DNA of 40,686 bases from CAZEMR01 sp964513465 (GCA_964513465.1 CAZEMR010000024.1:1-40686), one strand, 5' to 3'. Counted from the stretch's first letter, positions 23,169 to 39,052 are shown. A program made the numbers and translations. The notes: a model not told the origin generated them from the sequence alone.

Positions 23169-25217
23169 CTATTTTGCTTCGCCGATCGGCTCGTAGTGCG
23201 AAAATACCATCGAGTAGCTTGCGCGCCCCTGCGATACCGATCTTAATTTTGTCACATAGCCGAACATTTCAGCGAGCGGTGCGTGGGCTTTGATCACCTG
23301 CAGATTTCCGCGCTGGCTGATGCCCTCTACCCGTCCTTTCCTTGATGCGAGGTCGCTGATTATATCGCCCACGTATTGCTCGGGCGATACCACTTCGAGT
23401 TCGAATACCGGCTCGAGCAGTACCGGATCGGCCCGGCGGCAGGCTTCCTTCACTGCCATCGACGTTGCGATCCGTGTGCCGAGTTCCGTGGAATAATCTC
23501 TGATATATTCCGCTTTCAATGAACTTACGCTGACGTCTGCCATCGGATATCCGTGGGGCCCAACCTGGAGCGCTTCGGTTGCTCCGCGGCGGATTGCCTC
23601 TTTGAATTCACGGGGCAGTTCGTTTGCTGTAATATTTTCAGCGTAATTTATTCCCTCGTTGCGCGCTGCCGGAGCTATTTCTATTTCCACCCGTCCATAC
23701 TGATTTTTGCCTGCGGTCTGTTTTTCGAATTTACCTTCCTGCCGCAATTTTTTGGTTATCGTCTCGCGATAAGCCACTTGCGGGTTGCCGACTCTGACCG
23801 GGAGATTGAACTCGCGTTTGAGCCGGTCGACGATTATTTCGAGGTGAAGTTCGCCGACTCCGCTGATTACGGTCTGGCCGCTTTCTTCGTCCGATTCATA
23901 TTTGAATGTCGGGTCTTCGTCCTCGAATTTTTCGAGTACTTCGAGCAGCTTCTCCATATCCGCATGGGTTTTGGCTTCGACAGCCTGTTTAATAACCGGT
24001 TCGGCGAATTGTATCTTTTCGTAAAGCACCTGGTGCTTTATTTCGCAGAGTGTTTCGCCGGTGCGTGTGAACCTGAGGCCGGGGACTGCGATTATATCGC
24101 CCGCCCGCGCTTCCTGGATTTCTTCGCGACGGTTAGAAAACATTTTTAATATTTTAAGAACTTTTTCTTTTTTTCCGAGCGCCGGGTTGAGTACCGACTC
24201 GCCTGTTTTGAGCGTTCCCGAATATATCCGAAGAAATGTAAGCCGCCCTACGTATTGATCTGTCAGCACTTTGAACGCAAGAGCCGAGAATGGCTCGTCG
24301 TATTTGGGCTGGCGCCGGATCTGTTTTTCGATATTATCCGGATCGAATCCGGGGAGGTATTTTACATCCAGCGGCGATGGCATGTAATCGATTACTGCTT
24401 CGACCAGCGGCTGCACTCCGATATTTTTGAGTGACGAACCGCAGAGCACTGGCACCATTTTCAGGTCGAGCGTCCCTTTGCGGATGCCTCGTTTGATATC
24501 TTCGGCGGGTAAATCGCCTTCCGATATATATATATCCAGCAGCTCCTCGCTTTGCTCGGCGGCGGATTCTACCATTTTAAGGCGGTATTCCTCCGCTTGT
24601 CCGATGATGTGTTCGGGGATTTCGCGTTCTTCGAAATTCACTCCGAATGATTCAGGATCGAAATAAAGCGCTTTCATCGTTATCAGATCGATTATGCCTT
24701 CGAATTTATCTTCCGCTCCTATCGGCAGTTGCAGCGGCACGGGGTTGGCTCCGAATTTGCTGATCATCATTTCGAGTACTTTTTCGAAATCGGCGCCCAC
24801 GCGGTCCATTTTGTTGACGAACGCCATGCGCGGCACGTGATACATGTCAGCCTGGTGCCATACCGTTTCCGACTGTGGCTCGACTCCTCCGACTCCGCAG
24901 AAGAGGGCGATTGCGCCGTCGAGCACTCTGAGCGAGCGCTGCACTTCCGCGGTGAAGTCCACATGGCCGGGAGTATCGATTATATTAATCTGATATTCCT
25001 TCCAGTTCGTGGTGGTCGCCGCCGAGGTAATTGTTATACCCCGTTCTTTTTCCTGCTCCATGTAGTCCATGAATGCAGTTCCTTCGTCGACCGCTCCGAG
25101 CTTGTGGAGATAACCGGAATAGAACAGCACGCGTTCTGTGGTGGTGGTCTTTCCGGCATCGATATGAGCCATAATTCCGATATTACGGAGTTTCGATATT
25201 TCTACGGACTTCGGCAT
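23169..25217 (-). CDS. EF-G-family GTPase in the str locus, divergent domain IV (candidate recycling-type EF-G2)
   Basis: About 682 residues with all EF-G domains. G1 'AHIDAGKTTTTER' (17-29), 'RGITITSAAT', G3 'DTPGHVDF', G4 'NKMDR' and G5 'CGSSLKN' are intact, so it is an active-looking GTPase. Domain IV is unusual. The first tip loop, normally GGxIPxEYIPAVDKG, reads 'ANELPREFKEAIRRG'; in the second, the YHDVDSSE segment with the translocation-critical His is replaced by 'EYIRDYSTE'. Domain V is normal ('PLAEMFGYVTKLRS'). Loss of these tips is also a feature of mitochondrial EFG2, which recycles ribosomes with RRF. By position it would be called fusA, but a recycling role is plausible. I used the ATG at 25217, which fits family alignment; a TTG at 25247 is possible. 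Confidence 0.9.
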   Translation of the reverse strand: MPKSVEISKLRNIGIMAHIDAGKTTTTERVLFYSGYLHKLGAVDEGTAFMDYMEQEKERGITITSAATTTNWKEYQINIIDTPGHVDFTAEVQRSLRVLDGAIALFCGVGGVEPQSETVWHQADMYHVPRMAFVNKMDRVGADFEKVLEMMISKFGANPVPLQLPIGAEDKFEGIIDLITMKALYFDPESFGVNFEEREIPEHIIGQAEEYRLKMVESAAEQSEELLDIYISEGDLPAEDIKRGIRKGTLDLKMVPVLCGSSLKNIGVQPLVEAVIDYMPSPLDVKYLPGFDPDNIEKQIRRQPKYDEPFSALAFKVLTDQYVGRLTFLRIYSGTLKTGESVLNPALGKKEKVLKILKMFSNRREEIQEARAGDIIAVPGLRFTRTGETLCEIKHQVLYEKIQFAEPVIKQAVEAKTHADMEKLLEVLEKFEDEDPTFKYESDEESGQTVISGVGELHLEIIVDRLKREFNLPVRVGNPQVAYRETITKKLRQEGKFEKQTAGKNQYGRVEIEIAPAARNEGINYAENITANELPREFKEAIRRGATEALQVGPHGYPMADVSVSSLKAEYIRDYSTELGTRIATSMAVKEACRRADPVLLEPVFELEVVSPEQYVGDIISDLASRKGRVEGISQRGNLQVIKAHAPLAEMFGYVTKLRSVSQGRASYSMVFSHYEPIGEAK

Positions 25218-25262
25218 ATTAAAATGTCTGGCTATTTCTGTTGACAAAGAACATCATGGTTA

Positions 25263-25730
25263 TTACCATTTGAAATGGGCGAATGCCTTGTTGGCTTCGG
25301 CCATCCTGTGTGTGTCATCACGCTTTTTAACGGCGGAACCTTCACCCTTGGACGCTGCCATCAGCTCGTTTGCGATGCGCACCGCCATGGTTTTGTCGCG
25401 GCGCTGCTTGGCATATGTTTTCAGCCAGCGGATCGCAAGAGCCATACGGCGGTCTTCGCGGACTTCGACCGGCACCTGATAGGTGGCGCCGCCGACTCTG
25501 CGGGAACGTACCTCTAAAACGGGGGCGACGTTCTGAAGAGCTTTCCGGAATATTTCCAGAGGGTCTTCTTTGGTGCGCTCGGCAATCAGGTCGAACGCAT
25601 CGTACATTATCCGGCGGGCGGTGTTTTTCTTGCCGTCCAGCATAATATTATTCACAAACCGGGTCACAGTTTTATCTCTGTATTTAGGATCCGGCACTAA
25701 TAGTCTTTTTTCTGCTCTTCTTTTTCTCAT
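25263..25730 (-). CDS. rpsG: 30S ribosomal protein S7
   Basis: A 155-residue S7 ('DPKYRDKTVTRFVNNIMLDG', 'GGATYQVPVEVREDRRMALA' and the C-terminal 'THRMAEANKAFAHFKW'). S7 organises the 30S head and lines the E-site mRNA path; in Escherichia coli it represses the str operon. The length is normal. It lies 39 bases after rpsL and about 45 before the EF-G gene. Confidence 0.98.
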   Translation of the reverse strand: MRKRRAEKRLLVPDPKYRDKTVTRFVNNIMLDGKKNTARRIMYDAFDLIAERTKEDPLEIFRKALQNVAPVLEVRSRRVGGATYQVPVEVREDRRMALAIRWLKTYAKQRRDKTMAVRIANELMAASKGEGSAVKKRDDTHRMAEANKAFAHFKW

Positions 25731-25769
25731 TTTAACGATCTATCGATTAATAATAAATCTTGTCAGCAT

Positions 25770-26144
25770 TTATTTTTTGGGTCGTTTGGTTCCGTATTTC
25801 GATCTTCCCTGGCCGCGGCCTTCGACTCCCTGGGAGTCTGCGGTGCCGCGAATTATATGATAGCGGACGCCGGGGAGGTCTTTTACTCTGCCGCCGCGCA
25901 CATATACGATCGAGTGCTCCTGAAGGTTATGGCCCTCGCCGGGTATGTATGCGGTCACTTCAAAACCCGAAGTCAGCCTGACGCGGGCTACTTTGCGCAG
26001 CGCCGAATTCGGCTTCTTGGGGGTGGTGGTATACACTCTGGTGCAGACCCCTCTGCGCTGCGGGCAAGAGTTCAGCGCCGGCGATTTGCTTTTTTCCTTG
26101 ATCGTCTTTCTGCCTTTGCGGATCAACTGATTTATTGTAGGCAC
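25770..26144 (-). CDS. rpsL: 30S ribosomal protein S12
   Basis: A 124-residue S12 starting 'PTINQLIRKGRKTIKEKSKS'. Both decoding-centre loops are wild type: 'TTTPKKPNSALRKVARVRL' with the Lys pair and 'VRGGRVKDLPGVRYH' with Lys88 and the Asp that is methylthiolated elsewhere, so a streptomycin-sensitive state is predicted. The start is GTG at 26144 behind GGAGAAGG. Upstream in-frame codons (to 26207) read unrelated sequence through the promoter and are not coding. A Bacteroidota-type promoter lies about 60 bases upstream. Confidence 0.98.
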   Translation of the reverse strand: MPTINQLIRKGRKTIKEKSKSPALNSCPQRRGVCTRVYTTTPKKPNSALRKVARVRLTSGFEVTAYIPGEGHNLQEHSIVYVRGGRVKDLPGVRYHIIRGTADSQGVEGRGQGRSKYGTKRPKK

Positions 26145-26204
26145 TCGACCTTCTCCGAATATATTACAAATAAAATATTTACGTAACTCATTGACAAGAG
26201 CTTG

Positions 26205-26236
26205 CAAATTTATATAATATTTTTGAATATTTCAAA
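26205..26236 (-). promoter_or_regulatory. Bacteroidota-type promoter for the str/S10 cluster
   Basis: On minus, TTTG (26236-26233), a 20-base spacer and TAAATTTG (26212-26205) match the Bacteroidota primary-sigma consensus TTTG-N19-21-TAnnTTTG with no mismatch. The GTG of rpsL lies about 60 bases downstream. The site falls in the 125-base AT-rich gap between the upstream EF-G gene and rpsL. Confidence 0.6.
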
Positions 26237-26269
26237 TGATTTCTGCAAATTTTTCAAAATATTTTCAAA

Positions 26270-28363
26270 TTATTTTGATTTTTCTTTGCGCTCCTGGTAT
26301 TCTTTTATTATTTCGTCCTGTATGGACTTAGGCACAGGCGTGTATTTCAGGAATTCCATCGTGAATTCGCCCTTGCCCTGGGTAAGGCTTCTGAGATCTG
26401 TCGAATATCCGAACATCTGGTTCAGCGGCACTTCCGCCTCGACGTTTGCGAAGCCGTTTTCTAATACTGTGTTGATTATTATGCCGCGGCGCTGGTTGAG
26501 CTGGCCGATTACTGCGCCCTGGAATTCTTCGGGGGCGGCCACATCGAGCTTCATGATGGGCTCGAGTATTGTGGGTTCGGCTTTGCGTACTGCTTCGCGG
26601 AATGCCATTTTGGCGGCTATTTTGAACGCCATATCAGAGCTGTCTACCGCGTGGGTGGCGCCGTCGTTGAGCACTGCGCGGATGTTGACCATCGGCTTGC
26701 CGATAAGGGTGCCTTCGTGGAGCTGCTCCTGGAATCCTTTGTCGCAGGCGGGGATATATTCGCGCGAGATTACGCCGCCGACTACTTTGTCGACGAATTC
26801 GTAAAGCTCGGGGTTGTTGTCCTCCATCGGCTCGATATAGCCTGCCACGCGGGCGAACTGGCCAGACCCGCCGGTCTGCTTTTTGTGGGTATAATCGAAG
26901 TCCGAGCGGCGTGTGATCGCTTCGCGATAGGCCACGTTGGGGCGGCCTACTTCGACTTCGCATTTATATTCGCGTCGGATGCGTTCTATATATATTTCCA
27001 GATGAAGCTCGCCCATGCCCTTGATCAGGGTTTCGCCGGATTCTTCGTCGCGGCTTACCTGAAGCGTGGGGTCTTCTTTCTGGAAGCGGTTCAATGCTTT
27101 GGAGAAATTCACCTGCGAATTGCGATCGACCGGCTTGACCGAGAGCTCGATTACCGGATTGGGCACGAACATCGAAGTCATCGAATAATTGACCGATCCG
27201 TCGGTGAATGTATCGCCCGAGGCGCAGTTGACGCCGAAGGTGGCTACTATATCGCCTGCGCGGGCGGTTTCGATTTCGAGCATCTGATTTGCGTGCATTC
27301 GCACCAGGCGGGGCACTTTGATTTTGCGGCCATTGGCCACGTTGACGATGTTGTCGCCTTTGCTGAGTGTGCCCTGGTATACCCGCATATATGTAAGCTG
27401 GCCGTATTTGCCTTCCTCGAGTTTGAATGCAAGCGCCACGAGCGGCTTGTTGTCTTCGCTGCGCATGAGTACTTTTTCTTCGTTGTTGTCCAGATCGAGG
27501 GCATAGTTGTCGATCTCGTTCGGGGCGGGAAGGAAATTGGTGACGCCGTCGAGCAGGGTCTGAATGCCTTTGTTTTGCTTGGCGGTGCCGATAAACACGG
27601 GTGTAATGCGCAGATCGACTGTCAGGCGCCGGATGACTGCGATCAGTTCTTCTTCGGCGGGTTCTTCTTCGCTGAGGAATTTTTCTGCAATTCCGTCATC
27701 GTAATCCGAGAGAATCTCGATCATTTTATTTCTGCGGCGATAGGCTTCGTCTTTGAGATGTGCGGGGATGTCTTCTTCGACGATATTTTCGCCGAAATCT
27801 CCGCGATAATATAAGGCCTTCATTTTGATAAGATCGACCACGCCTTCGAAATGATCTTCGAGCCCGATGGGCATTGTTAGCAGCACCGGGTGGTGGTGCA
27901 GCTTTTCTTCGAGCTGGCCGACCACTTTGTCGGGGTTTGCGCCCTGGCGGTCAACCTTATTTATAAAAGCAATTCTCGGCACGTTGTAGCGGTTCATCTG
28001 CCGGTCGACTGTCATCGACTGGCTCTGCACTCCGCCGACTCCGCACAGAACGAGCACGGCGGCGTCGAGCACGCGAAGGGCGCGTTCTACTTCGACAGTG
28101 AAGTCGATATGGCCGGGGGTGTCGATCAGATTGATTTCGTGATCTTTCCATTCGCAGGTGGTGGCCGCCGACTGGATTGTGATGCCTTTTTCGCGTTCGA
28201 GGTCCATCGAATCCATAGTGGGGCCGGATCCGCCTTTGCTGCGAATCTCAATCATTCTGTGAATTTTGCCTGTATAAAACAAAATCCTCTCGCTCAGGGT
28301 AGTCTTCCCGGAGTCGATATGCGCGGCGATGCCGATATTCCTGATTTTTCCTAATTCAACCAT
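26270..28363 (-). CDS. EF-G of the spdEFG1 / mitochondrial EFG1 type (candidate translocase)
   Basis: 697 residues with G1 'AHIDSGKTTLSER' (14-26), where ordinary EF-G has AHIDAGKTTTTER. It then has the EFG1-type insertion around 'IRSKGGSGPTMDSMDLERE', G3 'DTPGHIDF', G4 'NKVDR' and a changed G5 'IGTAKQNKG'. Domain IV keeps the translocation tips: 'GGVISREYIPACDKG' and 'NDGATHAVDSSDMAF' with the His. Domain V has 'EEFQGAVIGQLNQRRGIII' and 'MFGYSTDLRSLTQGKGEFT', and the protein ends in a Lys/Glu-rich tail. Each of these matches mitochondrial EFG1 and bacterial spdEFG1, which translocate but do not recycle. The gene lies between the rpoC terminator and rpsL, preceded by a roughly 230-base leader with pairing elements. 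Confidence 0.93.
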   Translation of the reverse strand: MVELGKIRNIGIAAHIDSGKTTLSERILFYTGKIHRMIEIRSKGGSGPTMDSMDLEREKGITIQSAATTCEWKDHEINLIDTPGHIDFTVEVERALRVLDAAVLVLCGVGGVQSQSMTVDRQMNRYNVPRIAFINKVDRQGANPDKVVGQLEEKLHHHPVLLTMPIGLEDHFEGVVDLIKMKALYYRGDFGENIVEEDIPAHLKDEAYRRRNKMIEILSDYDDGIAEKFLSEEEPAEEELIAVIRRLTVDLRITPVFIGTAKQNKGIQTLLDGVTNFLPAPNEIDNYALDLDNNEEKVLMRSEDNKPLVALAFKLEEGKYGQLTYMRVYQGTLSKGDNIVNVANGRKIKVPRLVRMHANQMLEIETARAGDIVATFGVNCASGDTFTDGSVNYSMTSMFVPNPVIELSVKPVDRNSQVNFSKALNRFQKEDPTLQVSRDEESGETLIKGMGELHLEIYIERIRREYKCEVEVGRPNVAYREAITRRSDFDYTHKKQTGGSGQFARVAGYIEPMEDNNPELYEFVDKVVGGVISREYIPACDKGFQEQLHEGTLIGKPMVNIRAVLNDGATHAVDSSDMAFKIAAKMAFREAVRKAEPTILEPIMKLDVAAPEEFQGAVIGQLNQRRGIIINTVLENGFANVEAEVPLNQMFGYSTDLRSLTQGKGEFTMEFLKYTPVPKSIQDEIIKEYQERKEKSK

Positions 28364-28596
28364 CTTTTACCTGAAAAAATAATAAGACTATATTTAGTCA
28401 TTTTGCCTTGATTTATCCGGAAATCCCGGACTTTTGACTTCCGGCAATTTATAATTAAGAAAAAGAATCCTCTGCAGATCATCAAAATCTGTCCGGGTAA
28501 ATTCTCGTAAACTTAATTAATTGTATGAAATGCGCCGGATAGCGTTTCCGTTAACGAATTCCCCGCAAAGAAATTTTATATATATTTAAAATTTTC
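28364..28596 (-). promoter_or_regulatory. Long leader / promoter region of the spdEFG1-type gene
   Basis: This stretch between the rpoC terminator and the EF-G gene has no gene. It contains several TCCGG/CCGGA elements that can pair in alternative ways: 28416-28420 with 28426-28430, or 28417-28422 with 28439-28444. More CCGG copies lie at about 28492 and 28531. I found no clean -33/-7 promoter and no Shine-Dalgarno before the ATG at 28363. It could be a regulated 5' leader; this is an inference. Confidence 0.35.
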
Positions 28597-28636
28597 AAAA
28601 AAAATATGCCGCCTTAATATTTTAAAGCGGCATATT
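28597..28636 (-). terminator. Strong Rho-independent terminator after rpoC
   Basis: Read on minus, a 15-base-pair stem (AATATGCCGCTTTAA with its complement, one T-G pair) and an AATA loop are followed by eight T. It begins 25 bases past the rpoC stop and separates rpoBC from the downstream EF-G/str cluster. Confidence 0.95.
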
Positions 28637-28661
28637 CTGCATTCTGCCTCGCTATTGCGTG

Positions 28662-32960
<4,299 letters not shown>

Positions 32961-33033
32961 GGTTTTCACTCCTTATTTATCTATTTATCTTAATTATTTC
33001 TAAGTAATCTCATCTCTTGCGAAATCTCCTGTC

Positions 33034-36930
<3,897 letters not shown>

Positions 36931-37045
36931 AGAAAACCTCCCGGTTTGAGATTTATTAAATAAAATAGGACTTTTTAATACCCCCGCTTACGGAAATATT
37001 AAAAAATCCTAAATTTTTTTGTTGCTTTTCTCATCAACTGTTTCG

Positions 37046-37079
37046 TAAATTTATATAAGCTTGAAGTAAATTTTTCAAA
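37046..37079 (-). promoter_or_regulatory. Candidate promoter for rpoBC
   Basis: On minus, TTTG (37079-37076), a 22-base spacer and TAAATTTA (37053-37046) resemble the Bacteroidota pattern, with one mismatch and a slightly long spacer. The box shares TATATAAATTT with the clearer promoter before rpsL. It sits downstream of the rplL terminator and about 115 bases ahead of the rpoB start. Confidence 0.35.
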
Positions 37080-37114
37080 TTCTGTCGATCCCGCATATGA
37101 GCCGCCATTAGCGC

Positions 37115-37164
37115 AAAAAGGAACAATCGGGCAAGCCGCGCTTTTGGCAGCTTACCCTGATTGT
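37115..37164 (-). terminator. Terminator/attenuator between rplL and rpoB
   Basis: Read on minus, ACAATC-A-GGGTAAGC pairs with GCTTGCCC-GATTGT (14 pairs, one bulge, one T-G) around a 13-base loop and is followed by TCCTTTTT. On plus the same stem is followed by CTTTTT. In Escherichia coli an attenuator at this position lowers rpoBC expression relative to L12; the same role is likely here. Confidence 0.8.
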
Positions 37165-37178
37165 CTTTTTCATTAAAA

Positions 37179-37562
37179 CTATTTAAGAGTAACCTTTGCG
37201 CCGGCTTCTTCAAGTTTTTTCTTGATTTCTTCGGCTTCGTCTTTGCCAGCCTGCTCTTTGATCACATTGGGTGCGCCTTCGACTGCTTCTTTGGCTTCTT
37301 TGAGGCCAAGGCCTGTGATTTCGCGGACTGCTTTGATAACGTTGAGCTTTTTGTCGCCGATTTCGGTGAGCTCTACGTCAAATTCGGTTTTTTCTTCTTC
37401 GGCTGCTGCGGCTTCTGCGCCGGGCATTGCGCCGCCGGCCATCATCATGGGGGCTGCTGCGGTTACGCCGAATTTTTCTTCCATTGCTTCTTTGAGTTCT
37501 GCTGCTTCGACGAGTGTAAGATTACCAATTTCTTCGAGCAGTTTTTCGATTTTCTCGGACAT
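37179..37562 (-). CDS. rplL: 50S ribosomal protein L7/L12
   Basis: A 127-residue L12: an N-terminal dimerisation helix pair ('KIEKLLEEIGNLTLVEAAEL'), an Ala/Gly/Met hinge ('AAPMMMAGGAMPGAEAAAAE') and the C-terminal domain that recruits IF2, EF-Tu and EF-G ('KLNVIKAVREITGLGLKEAK'). It is present in several copies per ribosome on L10. An AGGAG precedes the ATG. It is followed by the attenuator-like hairpin. Confidence 0.98.
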   Translation of the reverse strand: MSEKIEKLLEEIGNLTLVEAAELKEAMEEKFGVTAAAPMMMAGGAMPGAEAAAAEEEKTEFDVELTEIGDKKLNVIKAVREITGLGLKEAKEAVEGAPNVIKEQAGKDEAEEIKKKLEEAGAKVTLK

Positions 37563-37599
37563 TTTATTTACTCCTGGTTTGAATTATTTTCTGAAAAAA

Positions 37600-38130
37600 T
37601 TATGCCGCTTCGCTGTTTTTCTTTGCGACTTCTTCTACCATGTGGGCTATATCTCTCATGACGGCTGCCATCGAGCCGACGATTCCTTGTGCCGGAGCCG
37701 ACAGGCTGCCGACGATACCGGCCAGGATGTCTTCCCGTGTGGGCAGCTTGGACAGTTCCTCGAGGCGCGTGCCTTCGTACATCCGGCCTTCGAGCCAGGC
37801 TGACTTCAGCTGCGGGCGACCCTTGTCGTCGTGTGCCTTTTTGATGACTTTTGCCGGGGCGACCGAATCTTCGTAGCCGAAGATGATGCCGGTCTGGCCG
37901 TGGAATACGTCATCGGGAATTTCCAGATCTTCGACTTCGGCGAGAGCGCGCTTGATCAGAGTGTTTTTGGCCACTTTGAACTTGATGTCTTTTTCGCGGA
38001 GCGTAGCGCGGAATTCCTGTGTTTCGGCCACCGACATGCCGGTGAAATCAACGAAATACAGGCCGCCTGCGCCCTGGAAAAGCTCCACCAGGCCATCGAC
38101 GATCTTTTGTTTCTGCTGTTTTGAAATCAT
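37600..38130 (-). CDS. rplJ: 50S ribosomal protein L10
   Basis: A 176-residue L10. The RNA-binding N-terminal domain ('YFVDFTGMSVAETQEFRATL') leads to a C-terminal helix that carries L12 dimers ('GSMAAVMRDIAHMVEEVAKK'). L10-L12 complexes commonly repress their own mRNA by binding a leader structure; a candidate lies in the 121-base gap upstream. The length is typical. Confidence 0.98.
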   Translation of the reverse strand: MISKQQKQKIVDGLVELFQGAGGLYFVDFTGMSVAETQEFRATLREKDIKFKVAKNTLIKRALAEVEDLEIPDDVFHGQTGIIFGYEDSVAPAKVIKKAHDDKGRPQLKSAWLEGRMYEGTRLEELSKLPTREDILAGIVGSLSAPAQGIVGSMAAVMRDIAHMVEEVAKKNSEAA

Positions 38131-38169
38131 AGTTCCTGAACCATTAATTTATATTTCTTTGTTCCTCGG

Positions 38170-38219
38170 GCGGCAACAGACGGGCCCGATAGGCCCGAAG
38201 GAGAAGCATGCCTGTCCGC
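38170..38219 (-). promoter_or_regulatory. Candidate L10-type mRNA leader
   Basis: In the rplA-rplJ gap the minus-strand RNA can fold with an outer stem GCGG-ACAG / CTGT-(TG)-CCGC. An inner perfect 6-base-pair stem CGGGCC / GGCCCG has a five-base loop, with an asymmetric 14-base internal loop between them, and CGAGG follows. Position, GC content (the flanks are AT-rich) and the kink-turn-like asymmetry fit the L10 autoregulatory leader. The match is structural reasoning, not a covariance search. Confidence 0.45.
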
Positions 38220-38251
38220 AATGGATTAAAGAGTGCGTTCGTTATTTATTT

Positions 38252-38971
38252 TTATGACTGCACCAGTTCTTTGCGCACAATAGAGAACGAGAGGTCGTTC
38301 ACTGCCACGCTCGGCCCCATGGTCGAGCTGAAGTGGACGCTTCTGATGTATTTGCCTTTGGCCGCACTGGGCTTGGCTTTTACTATTGTGGTAAAGAAGG
38401 TGTTGACGTTTTCGATAAGCTTTTCTTTATCGAAGGAGCATTTGCCGAGCGCGGCGTGTATGTTGCCGGTTTTGTCCACGCGATATTCGATCTTACCGGC
38501 TTTGACTTCCTGTATGGTCTGGGCCACATCGAATGTGACGGTGCCGGTTTTGGGGTTGGGCATGAGTCCGCGGGGGCCGAGTATGCGGCCGAGGCGTCCT
38601 ACCTGGCCCATCACGTCGGGTGTGGCGATGATTACATCGACGTCTGTCCATCCGCCCTGAATTTTTTCGACGTATTCGTCGAGTCCGGCGTAGTCGGCGC
38701 CTGCTTCGAGTGCTTCTTTGTCCTTGGGCTCTTTGGCCAGGACAAGTACTCTGACTTTTTTGCCGGTGCCGTTGGGGAGGGATACCGTGCCGCGTACCAT
38801 CTGGTCGGCTTTGCGGGGGTCTACTCCCAGGCGTACGGCGATCTCGAAGGATTCGTCGAATTTGGCCGAAGCGCTCTGCTTTACGAGTTCGACTGCTTCG
38901 TAGTAGTCATACTGCTTTTTGGGTTCAATCAGCTTGCTGACTTTGTCGTATCTTTTACCGTGTTTTTCCAT
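38252..38971 (-). CDS. rplA: 50S ribosomal protein L1
   Basis: A 239-residue L1 with two domains ('GKRYDKVSKLIEPKKQYDYY', 'VRLGVDPRKADQMVRGTVSL', 'GRILGPRGLMPNPKTGTVTF'). L1 forms the mobile stalk that moves deacylated tRNA out of the E site and represses the L11 operon in many bacteria. The length is slightly above average. It follows rplK after 81 bases containing a small GC hairpin. Confidence 0.98.
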   Translation of the reverse strand: MEKHGKRYDKVSKLIEPKKQYDYYEAVELVKQSASAKFDESFEIAVRLGVDPRKADQMVRGTVSLPNGTGKKVRVLVLAKEPKDKEALEAGADYAGLDEYVEKIQGGWTDVDVIIATPDVMGQVGRLGRILGPRGLMPNPKTGTVTFDVAQTIQEVKAGKIEYRVDKTGNIHAALGKCSFDKEKLIENVNTFFTTIVKAKPSAAKGKYIRSVHFSSTMGPSVAVNDLSFSIVRKELVQS

Positions 38972-39017
38972 GGTGATAATTTTCGATAAAATTTTTAAAA
39001 TCCTTATCTAATCTAAT

Positions 39018-39031
39018 CCCGGCGTGCCGGG
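39018..39031 (-). other. Small GC-rich stem-loop between rplK and rplA
   Basis: CCCGG-CACG-CCGGG forms a 5-base-pair stem with a four-base loop, in otherwise AT-rich sequence. No T-run follows, so it is not a terminator. It could be an RNA-protein target or a stability element; an L1 target is only a guess. Confidence 0.3.
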
Positions 39032-39052
39032 CGGTTTAGCTTTCGGGCGCTT

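Noticed and set aside
24529..24542. Alternating AT runs (TATATATATA) here and before several genes as regulatory repeats.
   Set aside because: Copies also occur inside coding sequence, such as this one in the EF-G gene, and no phase or spacing is conserved.
26191..26218. Perfect TTGACA-N16-TATAAT on the plus strand, pointing into the EF-G gene as an antisense promoter.
   Set aside because: It overlaps the Bacteroidota-type minus-strand promoter in very AT-rich DNA. The likely host sigma factor does not use this consensus, and no plus-strand gene follows.
26651..27814. Plus-strand open frame of 387 codons opposite the spdEFG1-type gene.
   Set aside because: The predicted protein has no recognisable domain, with many Cys/His/Phe residues typical of antisense frames in GC-biased codons. 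The minus-strand EF-G is unmistakable.
23169..28363. Two EF-G genes as a recent tandem duplication or assembly duplicate.
   Set aside because: The two proteins differ in G1, the effector-side insertion, domain IV tips and C-terminus, and rpsL-rpsG lies between them. They are old paralogues.
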